This document shows, one piece after another, positions 28,600 to 41,900 of a DNA stretch of 64,000 nucleotides. The number at the start of each line of letters is the position of its first letter. The first letter of the stretch is position 1. The position numbers were made by a program, and so were the translations under genes. The notes beneath the pieces are model-generated. The model worked only from the letters and a program-made list of their open reading frames with translations. It ran no database searches and had not been told where the DNA came from. Source of the DNA: Anastrepha obliqua (taxonomy: Eukaryota; Arthropoda; Insecta; Diptera; Tephritidae); contig NC_072896.1 in the NCBI RefSeq assembly GCF_027943255.1, positions 4,960,001 through 5,024,000 of the forward strand, in the 5' to 3' direction.

Positions 28600-31500
28600 A
28601 AGTGTAAACAGACAAGAAAGGATTTTGTTAATTTTTAAGGATCTTAAACCGAAGTCAACATACTGCCGGAGGAAATAATTGGAAGGAACATCATGTGATT
28701 TCTCAAATATCTAGCCCTGAGAGAGAATTTGTGATATTACTTAAGACCTTTGCATTGCACAAAATTCCCGTTTGCGCTGCACTTTTGATTTTGAACTCAG
28801 CATCAGCAACGCAATACACCTATGAGTCCGGATGTGGGGGTTCCATTACACTGTTGGCTTATGAAACAAGCAGTCACTGTCTCCTTCATGCTGAATAACG
28901 TTTCTAGTATCTCATTTACTATTTATACAAACTGTGACTAGTGCCAAGATCTGTGCTTCTTTGCAGTCGTGGGCATACTAAATCCAATTCATGAATTTTA
29001 ATTTAGTCACAACAAGTCAAGACTGGCAAGGAATGTGACAATGTAAAAGACTTCTTATTAAATAACGGCGGGTATTTCATCAGCTTTGCTGTGCTTGAAC
29101 AATTAAAAAATGCATCAAAACAAATTGTTTCACACAAAGCGCAATCTCCGCTATTATAAAAACCTTCACTTTAACATTAAATGCATTATCTAAAATTGTC
29201 TATAATTTGTAAAAACAAAAAAGAGACACAGCATAATTATCTTATAAAATTTTTATGGATGCTACATACACTGTTGTGATAAGAAGCTGCTGGCGCCTGC
29301 CAATTCTGCGAGAGGTCGACGAAAATTATTTCTTTCCACTTGATTTACAATGAAGTGAATTATTATTAATTTGCAAACAAAAAAAAAGGAAAATGCAAAC
29401 AAAAATAAAACCAAATCTACATCCAAAGCTGACAGCAGTCACTGAGCATCACTTGGCCAACCGCCATTCCTCCTTCACACATGGCAGCCGATGAGTGCGT
29501 GCGAGAAGAAGTTGACTTTAAAATCACATTAAATATTTATATACACAATATAAATATGTCGTCTATATACATATGTACATGTGTGCAAGCTACACATGGC
29601 TAAACGAATGGTCCGTGTGTAAAAAGTTGATACGACGTTCAGGCCAACAGCCGATCCATCGGTCAAGCGTAGAACATTTTTGCTTAAATCAATATACGCG
29701 TGTTCAAGAGATTGTCACAGATTCATTTACTCGCTTCAAAAGCGCAATTTTGGCATGTGTTTATGAGTGACGGCGCAACATCTTATTTGCTCGGAGGTTG
29801 AAGCAACCATAGCTAGGCGGTGTATTAAAGTATACTCGTACCTATGTACTGTGCGTACGTGCAATATGCGAAAAGCAAATTCTAATGAGGTATTTCTAAT
29901 GAAATAAAATATTAGGTAAAGAGATTTAATTCACTAAAAATTCACTTCAAAGGCTAAAAGAGAACTTTAATGCTAAGAAAATCAACTGAAACAATTTCAA
30001 TTATTAGCGAAAAATTGTTCACTTTGATGCACAGTTTTTAAATATGATGAAAGTCACTTCTCTAGCCATCAACCAAACACTGCGATTACATTTTTTCTTC
30101 CTTTTTTGTTACGAGTATTCAACCTGCGGGTAGGTCAAGATTAGCACAACTGTACTACAAAAAAGAGCAGTGAAAAGAAATCATCCACTAACATCATCAG
30201 TTCCGCCGCCGCTGGCCAAATTGAAGTCTCATTGACTTGTGAACTGTCGATCACAATGATCTACTGGTCTGCTGGTTTGATGATCTGATCACTGATCACT
30301 GATCTCTGACCGACCACATTGACGCGCTGAACTGTTAGCTTGTGTTTTTATATAATTATAATGGTTCGCTTATACGGTCTTCATTAAGCTACACTTGCCA
30401 TTAGCGGCGTCTTTTCACAAATTCACAATACACTGAATATTAAGTGGACGTGCCAAATGGATACCAGTGTTAACAATAGCTCAGGAAATAAAGAAGAAAA
30501 AATACGACCTCTTTATTAATTCAGAAGTTTTTAACTCATTATTTTTTTCTACTTTTGAGCGAGCGTGTGCGTGATGTAAAACGAGTGGCAGAGTAAACAC
30601 ACGAATGAGCATCAGTTTTGTATATACAAGTAAAATCAATAGCAAAAAAAAGCAACCGACAAGCATATAAAAATTCACAGAATACCTAAGAAGCAGGCAC
30701 AAATTATTATTATTTTTTACTTTATTTTATATTCTTAGATGTTTTTTTTTGTAGCTCTATATAGCGAAGTATGCGCATGAATATTTTAGCATTCTAATTA
30801 ATTGGGTACGCTTTAGCAACCAAATTTGCGGCTCGTCTGATGCAAATTCATGTTTCGTCCACGCAATAGCCAATATTATATGTAGCTGAATCGTTTCTAA
30901 TTGAGGTGAAGACAAATGACGCTTAATAGCGGTAATTAGTTTCTTCCGAAAACGCGAGAAAATTGATTAGTCAACTTAAAGTTTTAAGTCAGGTTTTTTA
31001 TATTTTATTTATAAACCTTTTAAGTGTTTTATGCATATTTATTTGCAGCGTCGCATGTTTATTCAAATGAAATAATTTAAATGTCACAATTATTAAAATT
31101 TTTTGATATCTTACTTCCCATAATTTTATTGTAGAATCTCGTCACTTTATATATTTTAACTCAGTTAACTTTACCATTTTTAGGGTTAAAAAAATCAATG
31201 CCAGTATTTAAATATTTGCCAGTATTTAAACTTTAGTTTAAGTTCAAGCGAGTGTGGTGAAAATAACTAGAATGTGTGGACCCCACGACAACGGAAAACC
31301 TCACTTAACCCCCAAGTACTAACTAAATCGCACTAAATGAGTATTAAATCAACACCCCAAATCTTTGGAATGCAAAGCGCACGCGCGCGCACCAACAAAC
31401 ACGTCTAACTCACAGATACAAAACACGAACGCGGCCCGCACGAGAAAAATTCAAACTATGCAGTCATAACGGAAATTTCTTACTTTAGTGCACAACAACA

Positions 31501-33004
31501 ACGCGACGAAGACGAACGAGTCAGTCATACAAATTGACACAGTGTATGTAAATACGTATTCGTGTATATGCGAAGCAATGATATTAAAAAGGTGCGGCAG
31601 TTTTGCACTACCACAGATAGTCAACAACAAAAATTAAACAACGATCAGTTGCGGCCCCAAACAGTGCACCATGCGCGCCATTGTCCCACCATTCGACCGC
31701 GCCACGCAACAATACGATGTGTACGCTATGACAAGTTACGGATTAATGAATGAATGAATGAGTGAGTGGTGACGACGACGACGACTACGACAACGGCACG
31801 CCAACGGCGGCGAATGCATGAATGAGTCGTGTCGCCCGCTACCGCCGCCACTGTCGACAAACACAGCCAAGTAGCTCAGCAGAGACACAGCCAGCCGAAA
31901 AGGGGAGAACACACTCGCTCGCTCCACAGACAAAAGCGCAAAAGCAACATCAACAATATGAAAGGCAAAATAATTGGAATAGGGCAGGGTATGAAGTGAT
32001 ACGACGACGACGCATTGCAAATGGTTCGCGCATTTACTCGTCGCATATGCATACAAGTACATCTACATATGTATGTGCATAAGTAGTAAACGGAAGTAGA
32101 GAATGACCAAAAATAAAAATCCGCACTACACTACAGCCACTGAAGAAAAAACTCACGTCCAAATTCACAACCAATGAGGCGAAAGCGCATTCTAAACTGT
32201 TTAATACACAGCAGAGTAGCAAAGTGCCGTAGCAGGCAGTAATGGCGATAAAGTGAAACTAAAGGAAAATATTTATGAATACCAACTGGAAACTGTATGT
32301 GAAATGCGTTGTTTCCGCTGAATATGGCGCGTTCGCTCTCTCTACAACGTGTTTTCGAACTTCGAATACCATGTAATTTTCAGAACTCACCACACGCCAG
32401 CTATTTGATGAGGCACAGATTGGGAAATGTGAAAACTGAATAATTTGTAAACACTTGGAACTTAATAAAATTAAGAAGGAGAATATAACAGTTTCGCCAG
32501 TGTACTGTTGCTTTTATTTTCGTTGTTTGTCAAAATAGAATCGTTGAATCAAAGGTCGATGCTGCTAAAATATGAGCTTGTGACTGTATTGAACCGAAAT
32601 TTATGATAACAAATCTGAATCACACAGACAGGAAGTACCAACAATGTTTCTTAATCTAAAGAGCAATGCACCATTTATTGAGTTCTTCTAATGAGACCTT
32701 GGACTCTACAAATCAAAGGGACACGTATACATTTGAGTTGCGAAAAATAAATTCACTGTGCGCACAAGCTTTGCCTAAGCAGGTGCCAGGCGAATTTATA
32801 GGAGTTGACTTCGCTACACCAACAACATTTACACGCATTTTGTTTTTGCAATGTCAATTTAGTTGTTGCAATGCCAAAATTTCAGTAAAAATATAAACAA
32901 ACAAATAAGACAACAACTAAGAAGCAGAGCACTTTGACATTCCAACCAGCAAATCGCGAAAAAAAAGCCAGTTTAAATGTCCAATATTGCAGAGTTAAAA
33001 TAGG
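28600..33004. other. Long non-coding stretch
   Basis: No coding, RNA or transposon signature recognised. A less AT-rich segment at about 31380-31930 and a GATCACT repeat at 30282-30304 stand out. Upstream spi exons or enhancers could lie here, but nothing shows it directly. Confidence 0.4.
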
Positions 33005-33015
33005 TTTATAATTTC

Positions 33016-33317
33016 GGCCGCCGTAGCCGAATGGGTTGGTGCATGACTACCATTCGTGAATTCGTAGGATCGAAACTCCGAGCAAATGAAATTTTTTTTT
33101 CTAATAGCGGTCGCCTATCGGCAGACAATGACACCTCCGAGTGTATTTATGTCATGAAAAAGCTCCTCATAAATATCTGTCGTTCGGAGTCGGCTTAAAA
33201 CTGTAGGTCTCTCCATTTGTGGAACAACAACAAAACGCACGCCGCCAATAGAAGGACGAGCTCGGCTAAACACCTAACAGAAATTTACGCGCCAATTATT
33301 TACAATATTTTTTTTAT
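33016..33317 (+). repeat. SINE copy B, full length, tRNA-derived, with 11-bp target duplication
   Basis: The head GGCCGCCGTAGCCGAATGGG carries an A-box-like sequence (33024-33036) and a B-box-like GGATCGAAACTCC follows about 45 bases on. The body contains CGGCAGACAATG, CTCCGAGTGTATTTATG, GGTCTCTCCATTTGTGG and CACGCCGCC; the tail is AT-rich. TTTATAATTTC is duplicated exactly at 33005-33015 and 33318-33328. The SINE depends on a partner LINE for mobility. Confidence 0.88.
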
Positions 33318-33328
33318 TTTATAATTTC

Positions 33329-36101
33329 ACCACAGTTGAACTTGCACTGAATATCTGGTGTTTGGACAACAAACTTAAAATTTTAGAGGTGTTGAAAAAA
33401 TCCAAACAAATCATATATTTATCATTTTCGAACTTTTCAATACCCACATTCGAACATTTCAATATCCATACCCGAATAAGGAACGGAGTAATTTCTCCAA
33501 AAAATTCAAGCAAGAAAATAAGTACGTAATTACATTTAAAATTGCTGTAGTGCAAATTCAAGTTTAAACATTCGAAAAAACTTAGTTTAAGACTTCACCA
33601 CTGCAATTCGCAACTGACAAAAATACAAATCTGATAACTTACAACAACTCACTGGCAGTAAAAGTGCCACTAACGTCGTAAATCGCTTTTCCAAACTAGA
33701 TTTCTTCCTAGGCTTTTACAAACATTTTTCGCCAATTGCATTTATTTTCAAATGCATCTCAGAAGCAGCGAGCACATTAGCCTTAATTTTTCGAGATCAT
33801 CAACAGAACTCATTCGCATTCATACTTGTGATATCACGTCTCTATATTTGCGTACGATTAAACGAATGAGGAGATGTGCAGATAAATGAGCATGACCAGA
33901 CACACTATGTGGAAAAAAGGCAGAGTAAAATTAAACAAATCACAGATCAAGTGAGACTAGTTTCTAGCTACATCCAAATACAACACGCATTTGGTTCTAC
34001 ATATAAGTACGATTAGCACACACATACACCTACGAACATACGCACAGATTCCAAGCATATAAAATAACACCCCATTTACACACGGAGACATCTGGAATGG
34101 AGACACTGGAAATTCTCTTTTCATGTCTCATTCGCGGGCACACGGGCAAAATTGTTTTCGGCGACATTTTGACATTTAATACTTTAGCATCGTATGGTTC
34201 GGAAGTATTCTCGCACGCGCTTACATGTAAAGCGGAAAACGTTCGTCAAAAATTTCTTAAATATATGAATGAAAAATGCAAACTGGTTAAATAATAAATA
34301 ATTTGTTGTTTTTTTTATTGAAATATATTTATAAATTCTTATACTTGAATAAAAAAAATTAAATTAAAAATACTTCATATGTAAATAATTAACATAAAAT
34401 TAACTTGAGTATCTAGAAATGCAGGGAAAAATTAGAAATCAACATAAACATGTCCCATAACTATTTTAAATTATACCTAATTTACTACCAAAAATAGTCG
34501 TGCATTTCCCAAGCAGCGTTCGGATGTTTGTAATCGTTGTTTTCTTCCGTTTGTATGAAAACCAACACATAACTTAGAACTTTCTTCCACAAAAGCAGAA
34601 AACGAATGAAGCAACTGTCAAAAATTGCTTTAAGATTGGAAATACGAATAAGAAGAGCAAAGCGTGTCGCCAGTACAGGAGACAAATTCCCTTCCCTCTT
34701 CCCCGGCCGTCCTTCACCCCCGAACAAAATGTTTCCCTTCCAGTGGAGACATCGTGTAAATGGCCACTAAGCCTGCAGACACAATCACGCACACACATAC
34801 ACACACACACAGACACATTCAATCCAACAGTCAGGCAGACACCAGTCAATGGCCGCCGTCTATGGGGGGCACGCACTCAACGCAGCAAATTAAAAACAAA
34901 AAATGAAAAGAAAAAATATACAACTACAAATACTACTACTACAAAATTTTAAGTGTGCGTTTACACATACAAAAACACATACCGGTGTCAGCATATGAGG
35001 AAGAACGCCAACACTTTAATGAAAGAAAAAAACACGAAAAACTCCGTTGTTGTGTATCGGACGGATGAACGGACAGACAGTCGTGTTCTTTCGTTGTATG
35101 TTGGTGGTGGCGGCGGACGACTGGTAGTAGTGTCTTTCGCTTACTTCTTCTAAGGAAATGAAGCCAAAGAAGCGTGTGCTGCCTGCTAATGAGTGCAAAC
35201 CTGAGCTGTCGCTGTCGCTGTCGCTGTCGGTGACGCTGCCGAAGACGCTACGCCTTAAACTTTGTGCAACACTGTACTAAATGTTAACAATGTATTGTTG
35301 ACTTTGTTAATACCGCTGCTATTTCTGGCTTTTCTTGGTCTTCTCTCTTCTACTTCTTTATTTTCACTGCTTGTTGTTTATAGCATCCTTTTTGAGCTCG
35401 AGTTTTACTTTGGTATTTTACTCCGTACCGCTACCGCTACCGCTAACAACTCGGGGAGCGTCTGTTGAGGTCAAATGGTTTCTTGTTTACTTGCCTTTCT
35501 CTTTCTTCCGTCGACTTTACGGCCTTCGAAAATGTCGCTGCACGGCGTCTCACTTGATCGAAAGGAATGTTTTGTTATTGTTGTCGCTGGTAGTGACACT
35601 GTTGAGAAAACAAATAGAAGGAAAATGTGGAAAATTGTAGTGAAACTGTTAACATAGAGGATGAAGTGATAAAAGGTGAAAGCTGGAAATTGTATGCTAT
35701 GAACAGTTAAAATGGACAAGACGGATGCGTAAATGCGTGTACCGGGGGCAAAAGGTGTTCATATGGTCAGGGAATGTGAGAAATGTGTGGATTGATTGCT
35801 ACGAAACTTGACAGCATTTCTTCACATGATTTCGACACATTTTGCTGTCAAGGCCACATTTTAAATTTTAGAGGCCTATGAGAGTATAATTTTTGTAATA
35901 TAAGAAGGTCATATTTACATATATGGTAGATTTATTACAAAAAAAAACTGAAAACGCATGAATTGTGCATAGATTCATGATGACGCCTTTGCAGCACCTC
36001 GAAGTTGTTTCAACATATTTTTTTTTTGCCAATAGGCACGAGCATTTTTATGGACTTTGACCAAACTATGGGGATCCAATGTGCACAAATCCTTTTTACT
36101 A
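33329..36101. other. Non-coding stretch with microsatellites
   Basis: It contains a CA-rich run (34788-34820) and (GCTGTC)n at 35205-35229, followed by CCGCTA repeats at 35428-35447. No gene recognised. Confidence 0.45.
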
Positions 36102-36105
36102 TTAA

Positions 36106-36466
36106 CACATTGAGTGCCATATAACACGTTTTTGTAAGACACCTAAAGAAAGTGTACGACAGGGGTTGTGTCAGATTAGACCATTCGTGAGACACTAAAA
36201 TACATTACATTTTTTTGGGTTTAAGAGTAGGCTGATAGTTGAAAAAAATTTTGATAGCTTATGAAGAGTTTTATGATACAGGGTCAAGTCGTACAAAAAC
36301 ATATTGCATTTAAAAAACATTTAAAAAAAACCAAGTGAATAACAAAGCAGATCGGGGGTCGTTCAGAAATCAACACATACCACTTTTAACATGCACTGCA
36401 TCGGAACGAAAAACCTGCTTGGGCTCCGTTGAAGATTTTCGTCAAATTCGCTAGGCACTCAATGTG
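36106..36466. mobile_element. 361-bp TTAA-flanked TIR element (piggyBac-like ends)
   Basis: TTAA at 36102-36105 and 36467-36470 flanks perfect 13-base inverted repeats CACATTGAGTGCC. These resemble the short C-rich, TGAGTGCC-type ends seen in some piggyBac-like elements. No transposase is present. Its ends differ from those of the other two TTAA elements. Confidence 0.75.
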
Positions 36467-36879
36467 TTAAATGATCATGAAATAGTTGATGCTTGCATGT
36501 CTTGCATATCAGACATTTTCAGCGCTGTATTTCGCTATACTATTTTTTAACTGAATAGAAGGTTGAAAGCCATAAATCAAGAAAATTGTATTTAAAGTTA
36601 CAGTTTGTTAGCCTCATTTTCGTTCAATATTTCGGCGCCTTTTAAGAAATTCGCGTTTACCCGGTAGCGGGTCTTCAATGCCAAAAGTGGAAGTAAATTT
36701 AGCGAAACAGCATTAAACTGGCAATCAACATCGAGATGCATAGTTGAAATAATTCCTCGCATGAAATTTTTCAATAACTCAATTCCCTTTTTTTTGGCGG
36801 AATACGGCTCTCTTTCTGAATAGGGCTATAGTCAAATATAAAGAGTTGTTTAATTTCAAGGACCGATGTTGAATGTGAA

Positions 36880-37225
36880 CCACACCTAAACGTCAACGAC
36901 ACCGTTGGACTTCTTTCTTTTGGGTTATTTGAAAGAAAAGGTGTACGTCGATAAGCCAGCAACAATTCAAGAGCTAAAGGATGAGATAATTCGGCGCATT
37001 AACGGCATAGAACCTCAATTATGCCTTAGCGCCATCGAAAATTTGGACCATCGGATGGAGGTGTGCCGCCGAGGCCGCGGCGGCCATTTGGCCGATATTT
37101 TGTTCCACACGTAATTGAGCCATACCAATATTATCATAATGAATAGAAATGTTAATAAGTTCTTAAAAAAATTGTATTTTATTCAAAATCAACACCGGGC
37201 CTTGAAACTTAACCACCCTTTATAA
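36880..37225 (+). pseudogene. C-terminal transposase fragment and right TIR-like end
   Basis: The frame at 36905-37114 reads MDFFLLGYLKEKVYVDKPAT then IQELKDEIIRRI and GHLADILFHT-stop. This is the same C-terminal family pattern as the fragment at 9.6 kb, but from a different subfamily. The residues DFFLxGY follow the third catalytic position in complete proteins. Downstream, CTTGAAACTTAACCACCC (about 37201-37218) looks like a terminal inverted repeat, but no left partner was found. Confidence 0.7.
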
Positions 37226-38274
37226 TGCAATCGCTTTACGTTATTTTTTGTTTTTCCAAATCTCCTATAAGCAACATATTTTATGTATAAAAGCGGAAAC
37301 CTCAATTTGGTATTACAAAATTGCACAAATTAATGTTACCTCGTTACTCGTAAAATCCCTAAGAAAAACAAGCCTCAAACAGATGAAGTCAAGTATTACA
37401 GTATGAAATATAAACATTAAAAATAAAAAATAATAAATAATAAAACGAAACTCTAGAAAATAAAAACAAAATAATCGCTCGAGCAACTCTGACAAAAACA
37501 AAAGACAACACAAAGCAAAACTTGAAAAACGACGCCAAGATTTTTTCCCTCCAAAAACCTCCACTATGGTTTGTTTTTGTTCCAACGCAAGGAGGGTCGT
37601 TGTACAAACGTAATAATGAAGTTAATCGGCGTCGTTGATAATGCGAAAGGCAATGGCAATGTTGTTTATGTAGCATAAGACGATAATGACTGACTTTTGG
37701 TGAGCATGTTTTTTGTGTGTGTGGGTATGCAATGCAATTGTTGTAGGCAACCAGTTGAAGGGCTTTAAACAAGCAGCAAATGCGAATATGAAATGCAAAA
37801 CATAATACACCCAAAAGAAAGGGTAAAAAAATACTGAATGAAAAAATTTACACACACCGAGAAAAACAAACGAAGTGTTATAAGCGAAACGAAAGAAAAA
37901 CGTGGAAAAACGCCACAGAAATGAAATCAACAACAACAGCAACATGTACGATGTATGTATTTATGGACGTGAAGAGACGAGCAAAAAGTGCTCATAACAC
38001 CAGGCACCTTGAGGTGGGCACAATCGGAAAAGATAAACAACATTTGTGTTTGAAAAAAGGAGCAGCCATTGCGAGATAGTAAAAATTGCTACTTGGAAGG
38101 TAAATATTATAATAAATGAAAGTTATAAAACAATTGAAAAAGTTACAAGTTGACATAAAGCGCCATGTAATTAAATATAAAAAAAAATTACTTATTGCAG
38201 ACCCGCCTAAATTGCGTTCCAATTGAAAAGGGTTAATTCAACAATAACATACAATAATAAGAAACCGTCCTAAC
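37226..38274. other. Non-coding stretch
   Basis: A-rich, low complexity on the plus strand. The long minus-strand frames here are composition artefacts (Phe/Leu/Cys-rich). No gene recognised. Confidence 0.45.
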
Positions 38275-39050
38275 ATCAGTCCATACGTCCAGTCTGGAAA
38301 ACATCACGCATTTCGCAACGCATAAATCTGAGGATCTTTGATGCTAATATCAAATCATATTTACCCTATGACGCCCTGCAAGTCTTCACTAATCGATAAA
38401 TAAATAAATAAAATAAATAATTGGCGCGTACACTTCTCTTAGGTGTTTGGCCGAGCTCCTCCTCCTATTTGTGGTGTGCGTCTTGGTGTTGTTCCGCAAA
38501 TGGAGGGACCTACAGTTTCAAGCCGACTCCGAACGGCCGATATTTTTATGAGGAGATTTTTCATGGCAGAAATACACTCGGAGGTTTGCCATTGCCCGCC
38601 GAGGGGCAACCGCTATTAGAAAAATGTTTTTATTAATTTTGCTTTCACCGAGATTCGAACCAACGACCTCTCAGTGAATTCCGAATGGTGATCACGCACC
38701 AACCCATTCGGCTACGGCGCCTTCACTAATCGATGCCTTCGCTAAATCCCGAAAATCTTCCGGCCAAACACATTCCCGAATGCTGATCTGTGGAGAACAA
38801 CTCAGCATACCTCAAATACGCATTGGGATTCGCAGAAGAAAATTGCGTTGGATTGGCCACGTCCTTCGTAGACTTATATCAAGAGCCACTATTGAGTGAA
38901 ATCACTCAAGACAGCCTAAGACGAGGATGGCCATCCAACATACAGAGACGATTGTTGGATTTGAAAATGCGTGCCGTGATTTTAATCTGGAAAGAAGCTA
39001 AAGAGACTAGCGCAGAACAGATCTGAATGGAAGGAATTTGTTGTGACCTA
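38275..39050 (+). pseudogene. LINE C-terminal remnant split by a SINE insertion
   Basis: Before the SINE the plus strand reads RISQRINLRIFDANIKSYL then ALQVFTNRCLR. After it come RRKLRWIGHVLRRLI and WKEAKETSAEQ. These are the successive parts of one LINE RT C-terminal region (RRxKLRIFxxNVKS...INRCLR...RxWIGHxLR). The interruption coincides with SINE copy C (38398-38720). The frame is shifted in places, so this was already a dead copy. Confidence 0.72.
38398..38720 (-). repeat. SINE copy C, full length, with perfect 14-bp target duplication
   Basis: On the minus strand it starts GGCGCCGTAGCCGAATGGGT, with B box GGTTCGAATCTCG (38649-38661), the body shared with the other copies, and an ATTTATTTATTT-type tail (38398-38420). 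CTTCACTAATCGAT is duplicated at 38384-38397 and 38721-38734. It is the best-preserved copy and is nested in the LINE remnant. Confidence 0.92.
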
Positions 39051-39109
39051 ACACCAAATGCACCCAAACGGAACGCTGGTATATATTTAAATTTGTATTT
39101 TCTTATGTT

Positions 39110-39260
39110 GCTCCACAAATAGAAAAACCACTTTCAATTTTGTGCCACCTCCGAGGGCACATGGTTTTTTACGAGGAACTTTTTCATGGTAGAAATACAG
39201 TCTGAGATATGCCATGGCCAGCCGATCGTTATGAAAATAAACCTTACCATTTTTGGTGTA
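39110..39260 (-). repeat. SINE copy E, degenerate fragment
   Basis: GCTCCACAAAT, TTTTTCATGGTAGAAATACA and GATATGCCATGGCC follow the body of the full-length copies in order, with many changes. Head and tail are missing. Confidence 0.55.
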
Positions 39261-39477
39261 AAGGCGAAGCAAATGCATTGGCTAGAGAGACTGCGGGCTC
39301 GTATGAATAGCACCCAAGTGCTTCCTTGTCATGGGACGACATACCATCAACTCAAGGAGGAGCTTAGAAATAAATGGCGATTGGTGAAATAGTTATCTGA
39401 GAGGCTCCTAATACCTTCTAGATCATTTTGATTTGACATCGTTCACGTTGCTGTGCCGTATAAGAGGATAGACAGAT

Positions 39478-39720
39478 AGATAAGATTACTTCGAGCTTTG
39501 CACTTCGACCTCATGGTTTTTTGTGCCCTCTGCTCATCACAGTACCTCACCTAGACCCTGTTCCCTTATTAAACTCAGGATAGAGCTGGGTTGAATTGAA
39601 CGTATGTACCTTTCTTCTGGCTGCGGTTGACCGAGATGTCTCTCTACCTTCTCCGCGCCTTAGCAAATGATGGGCAAATGCGAGACCTGCGTAGTACTGA
39701 CCTATAGTTCAAATTAACCT
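39478..39720 (-). pseudogene. LINE 3'-end remnant (related to 54.2-54.6 kb)
   Basis: Motifs CTCATCACAGTACCTCACC and GAGCTGGGTTGAATTGAAC match CTCATCACAATACCTCATAC and GAGGTGGGTTGAGCTGAGC at 54.24-54.31 kb. On the minus strand both read as a protein end like KxxRYxQxNPxxS followed by stops. Identity as a LINE end is inferred from the longer 54-kb copy. Confidence 0.45.
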
Positions 39721-41900
39721 AACATAGCGAACGTTCCTTAAAATTGCGAACATGGCATATCTTTGCACATACCTAACTCTACCTTTCTACGTAATTGCTT
39801 CACCTGCAACATCGCATAATGGCGCAAATTTAATATCCGTTAGTGTACGTCGCAGTGCTTTATCTTAAATTGACACTCCATATTTTGTACATAGTAATAC
39901 TTGGACAGACAACTTTTAAAAAATAATCGTCAAAAAACCGAATGATTGGGTTATCAAGATAAATCGACAAGTCAGCTATCTAAAGCTAATCGAAGCCAGG
40001 AGCACTAAATCCGTGAAAGCCACGGAATACTTGGTTAAGGTGAATCGATTCCACAAACCATTGAAAGAATGCGCGCACTTTACTTGCATTTCCATCCGGT
40101 TCTCTGCATACTTGCAACATCAAAAGCCATCAAAACAAAAACACATCACGCAAAAACAATATAAGAAAGCACAAAAATTAAAATAACAACAGCAACGACA
40201 AGGCGCCGCCACAGGTTTATTTACATTTTTACAGAGACAGGCCGTTTCGCGTCTTTCTCAGTGGGGGCTCCGCACCCTTCACGCTACACACACACACACA
40301 GCCATACATATGCATGCATGTAGATGAGTATAAATACAAACAAGTGTGGATGTTATGCTTTTGTCGTGCAAAAAGAGAATGAATAATAATTATCTTTGCG
40401 CGCATGGCGATCATCGCGCTTTTGCTATATTTATGGGTAATTTTCTGTGCGCGCACGCGTATTACTCGTACTGATCAGCGATCAGCGATCAGCGCCAAGT
40501 GCGCGCAACAGAATAGCGATGAGATGTTGTGTAGGTAGTGTTGACGGTGCTGATAGCGGTAATGTTTGGTGTTGAAGCGTGTGTATGCGTACGTGTGTGT
40601 ATGTATGCGTATACGCTTATGTATGCAGCAATGAAACCTCATTTGGTCGACCACTCCATGGAATGTTGTTAAGAATTCTGAGAATTCTTGTGGGACGACG
40701 ACTTGGATGGTTGGTAATATGTTTGTCTGTGATGCAAGGCGAGGCGAGGCGAGGTAATGGTCAGACAAATGTAAAGGTTGACATAAGAATACATATAAAT
40801 ATGTAAATGTTTGTGCAATAGTAGTATATTTACATAGAAGCAGGTTGTTGGGAGCAAAGAAATTCGATGGTTTGTGGGGAGATGGCAGGCATGGCCGGGC
40901 AGCATGGAGTTTGACTGCCAATAACAAGTGCAAGCACGCAAAAACAATTGGCAACCAGTTACTTCATTTTTCTGCATATACCAACATATGTACATATGTA
41001 TGTATATGAAATCCTAAATATATACATAGACACACATATATTTATTCATATATACAAGGCAACTTAAAAGTCAACCCGTCAAGTCAAAGTAATCTGTCAA
41101 TTAGACAACTGAACGCGCATGTGTTCCTTATTAACGTCTTTTGCTTGGACAGCAGCAGCCCGTTGCCACACAACAGTAGCAGCAGCTCAACCCATAAGCA
41201 ATTCAAATACAACAACAAATAGGAAATGTATGAAAGCAGTCGCCAATAATTTTCATGCTAAGTGATTTGAACCCAACGCGTCGTTGTAAATGTGTGCATA
41301 ACCGACTGTACATACATACATACACATATACTTATGGATATTGACAGCTATAACTGACTGTTAATGGGTCCATACTTTATATGTAATTCTTCATTCTCAT
41401 ATTAAACATATTAAAAGCGGATAAAACAAATTTTATACTATATTACTTTTTTTTTTTGTTTTACAATTCACCACACATCAACTGCGGCGCTGCTAACACG
41501 TTGTGGCGATTTAACGGTTTTCCGCATACTTTTGCACTTAGCCAGGCCGAATAATTGCGGTGTGCAAAACGTGTTTGTTGTTGACGCACATTGAATGGCT
41601 TAGGAATTTTCGCAACATAATTTTAGTGTTGACCATCGAACGGTAATTGATTGAATTGTTACATGTGTGAATGAAAGTATGCGCATTCCTTCTCGAAAAT
41701 ACATTTTTTCATGCTGTTCTGTATGATGTGTGGGAAAGAATTTCATTAAATGATGACAAGGCACAATACTCGTAGAGGTTCATGGACTTTAATTTTTCAT
41801 TAAATTTTATTTATTGTCAAAAAAATCGTAGCATAAATAAATGAGAATCGTCTGGTAAAAGTATTGAAAAAAGCCAATTATAGGGTGTTATATCGGTCCT
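39721..41900. other. Non-coding stretch
   Basis: Simple repeats only: GATCAGC (40474-40494), CA-rich runs (40286-40302) and GGCGA (40738-40754). No gene recognised. Confidence 0.45.

Noticed and set aside
33016..33100. tRNA-gene-like head with A and B boxes
   Set aside because: Part of a repeated SINE with body and tail; arms do not form a proper tRNA.
37389..37945. Overlapping 141- and 107-codon minus-strand frames
   Set aside because: They overlap in different frames in A-rich DNA and show no motif.
40475..40954. 159-codon minus-strand frame
   Set aside because: His/Thr-rich translation of simple repeats; no conserved feature.
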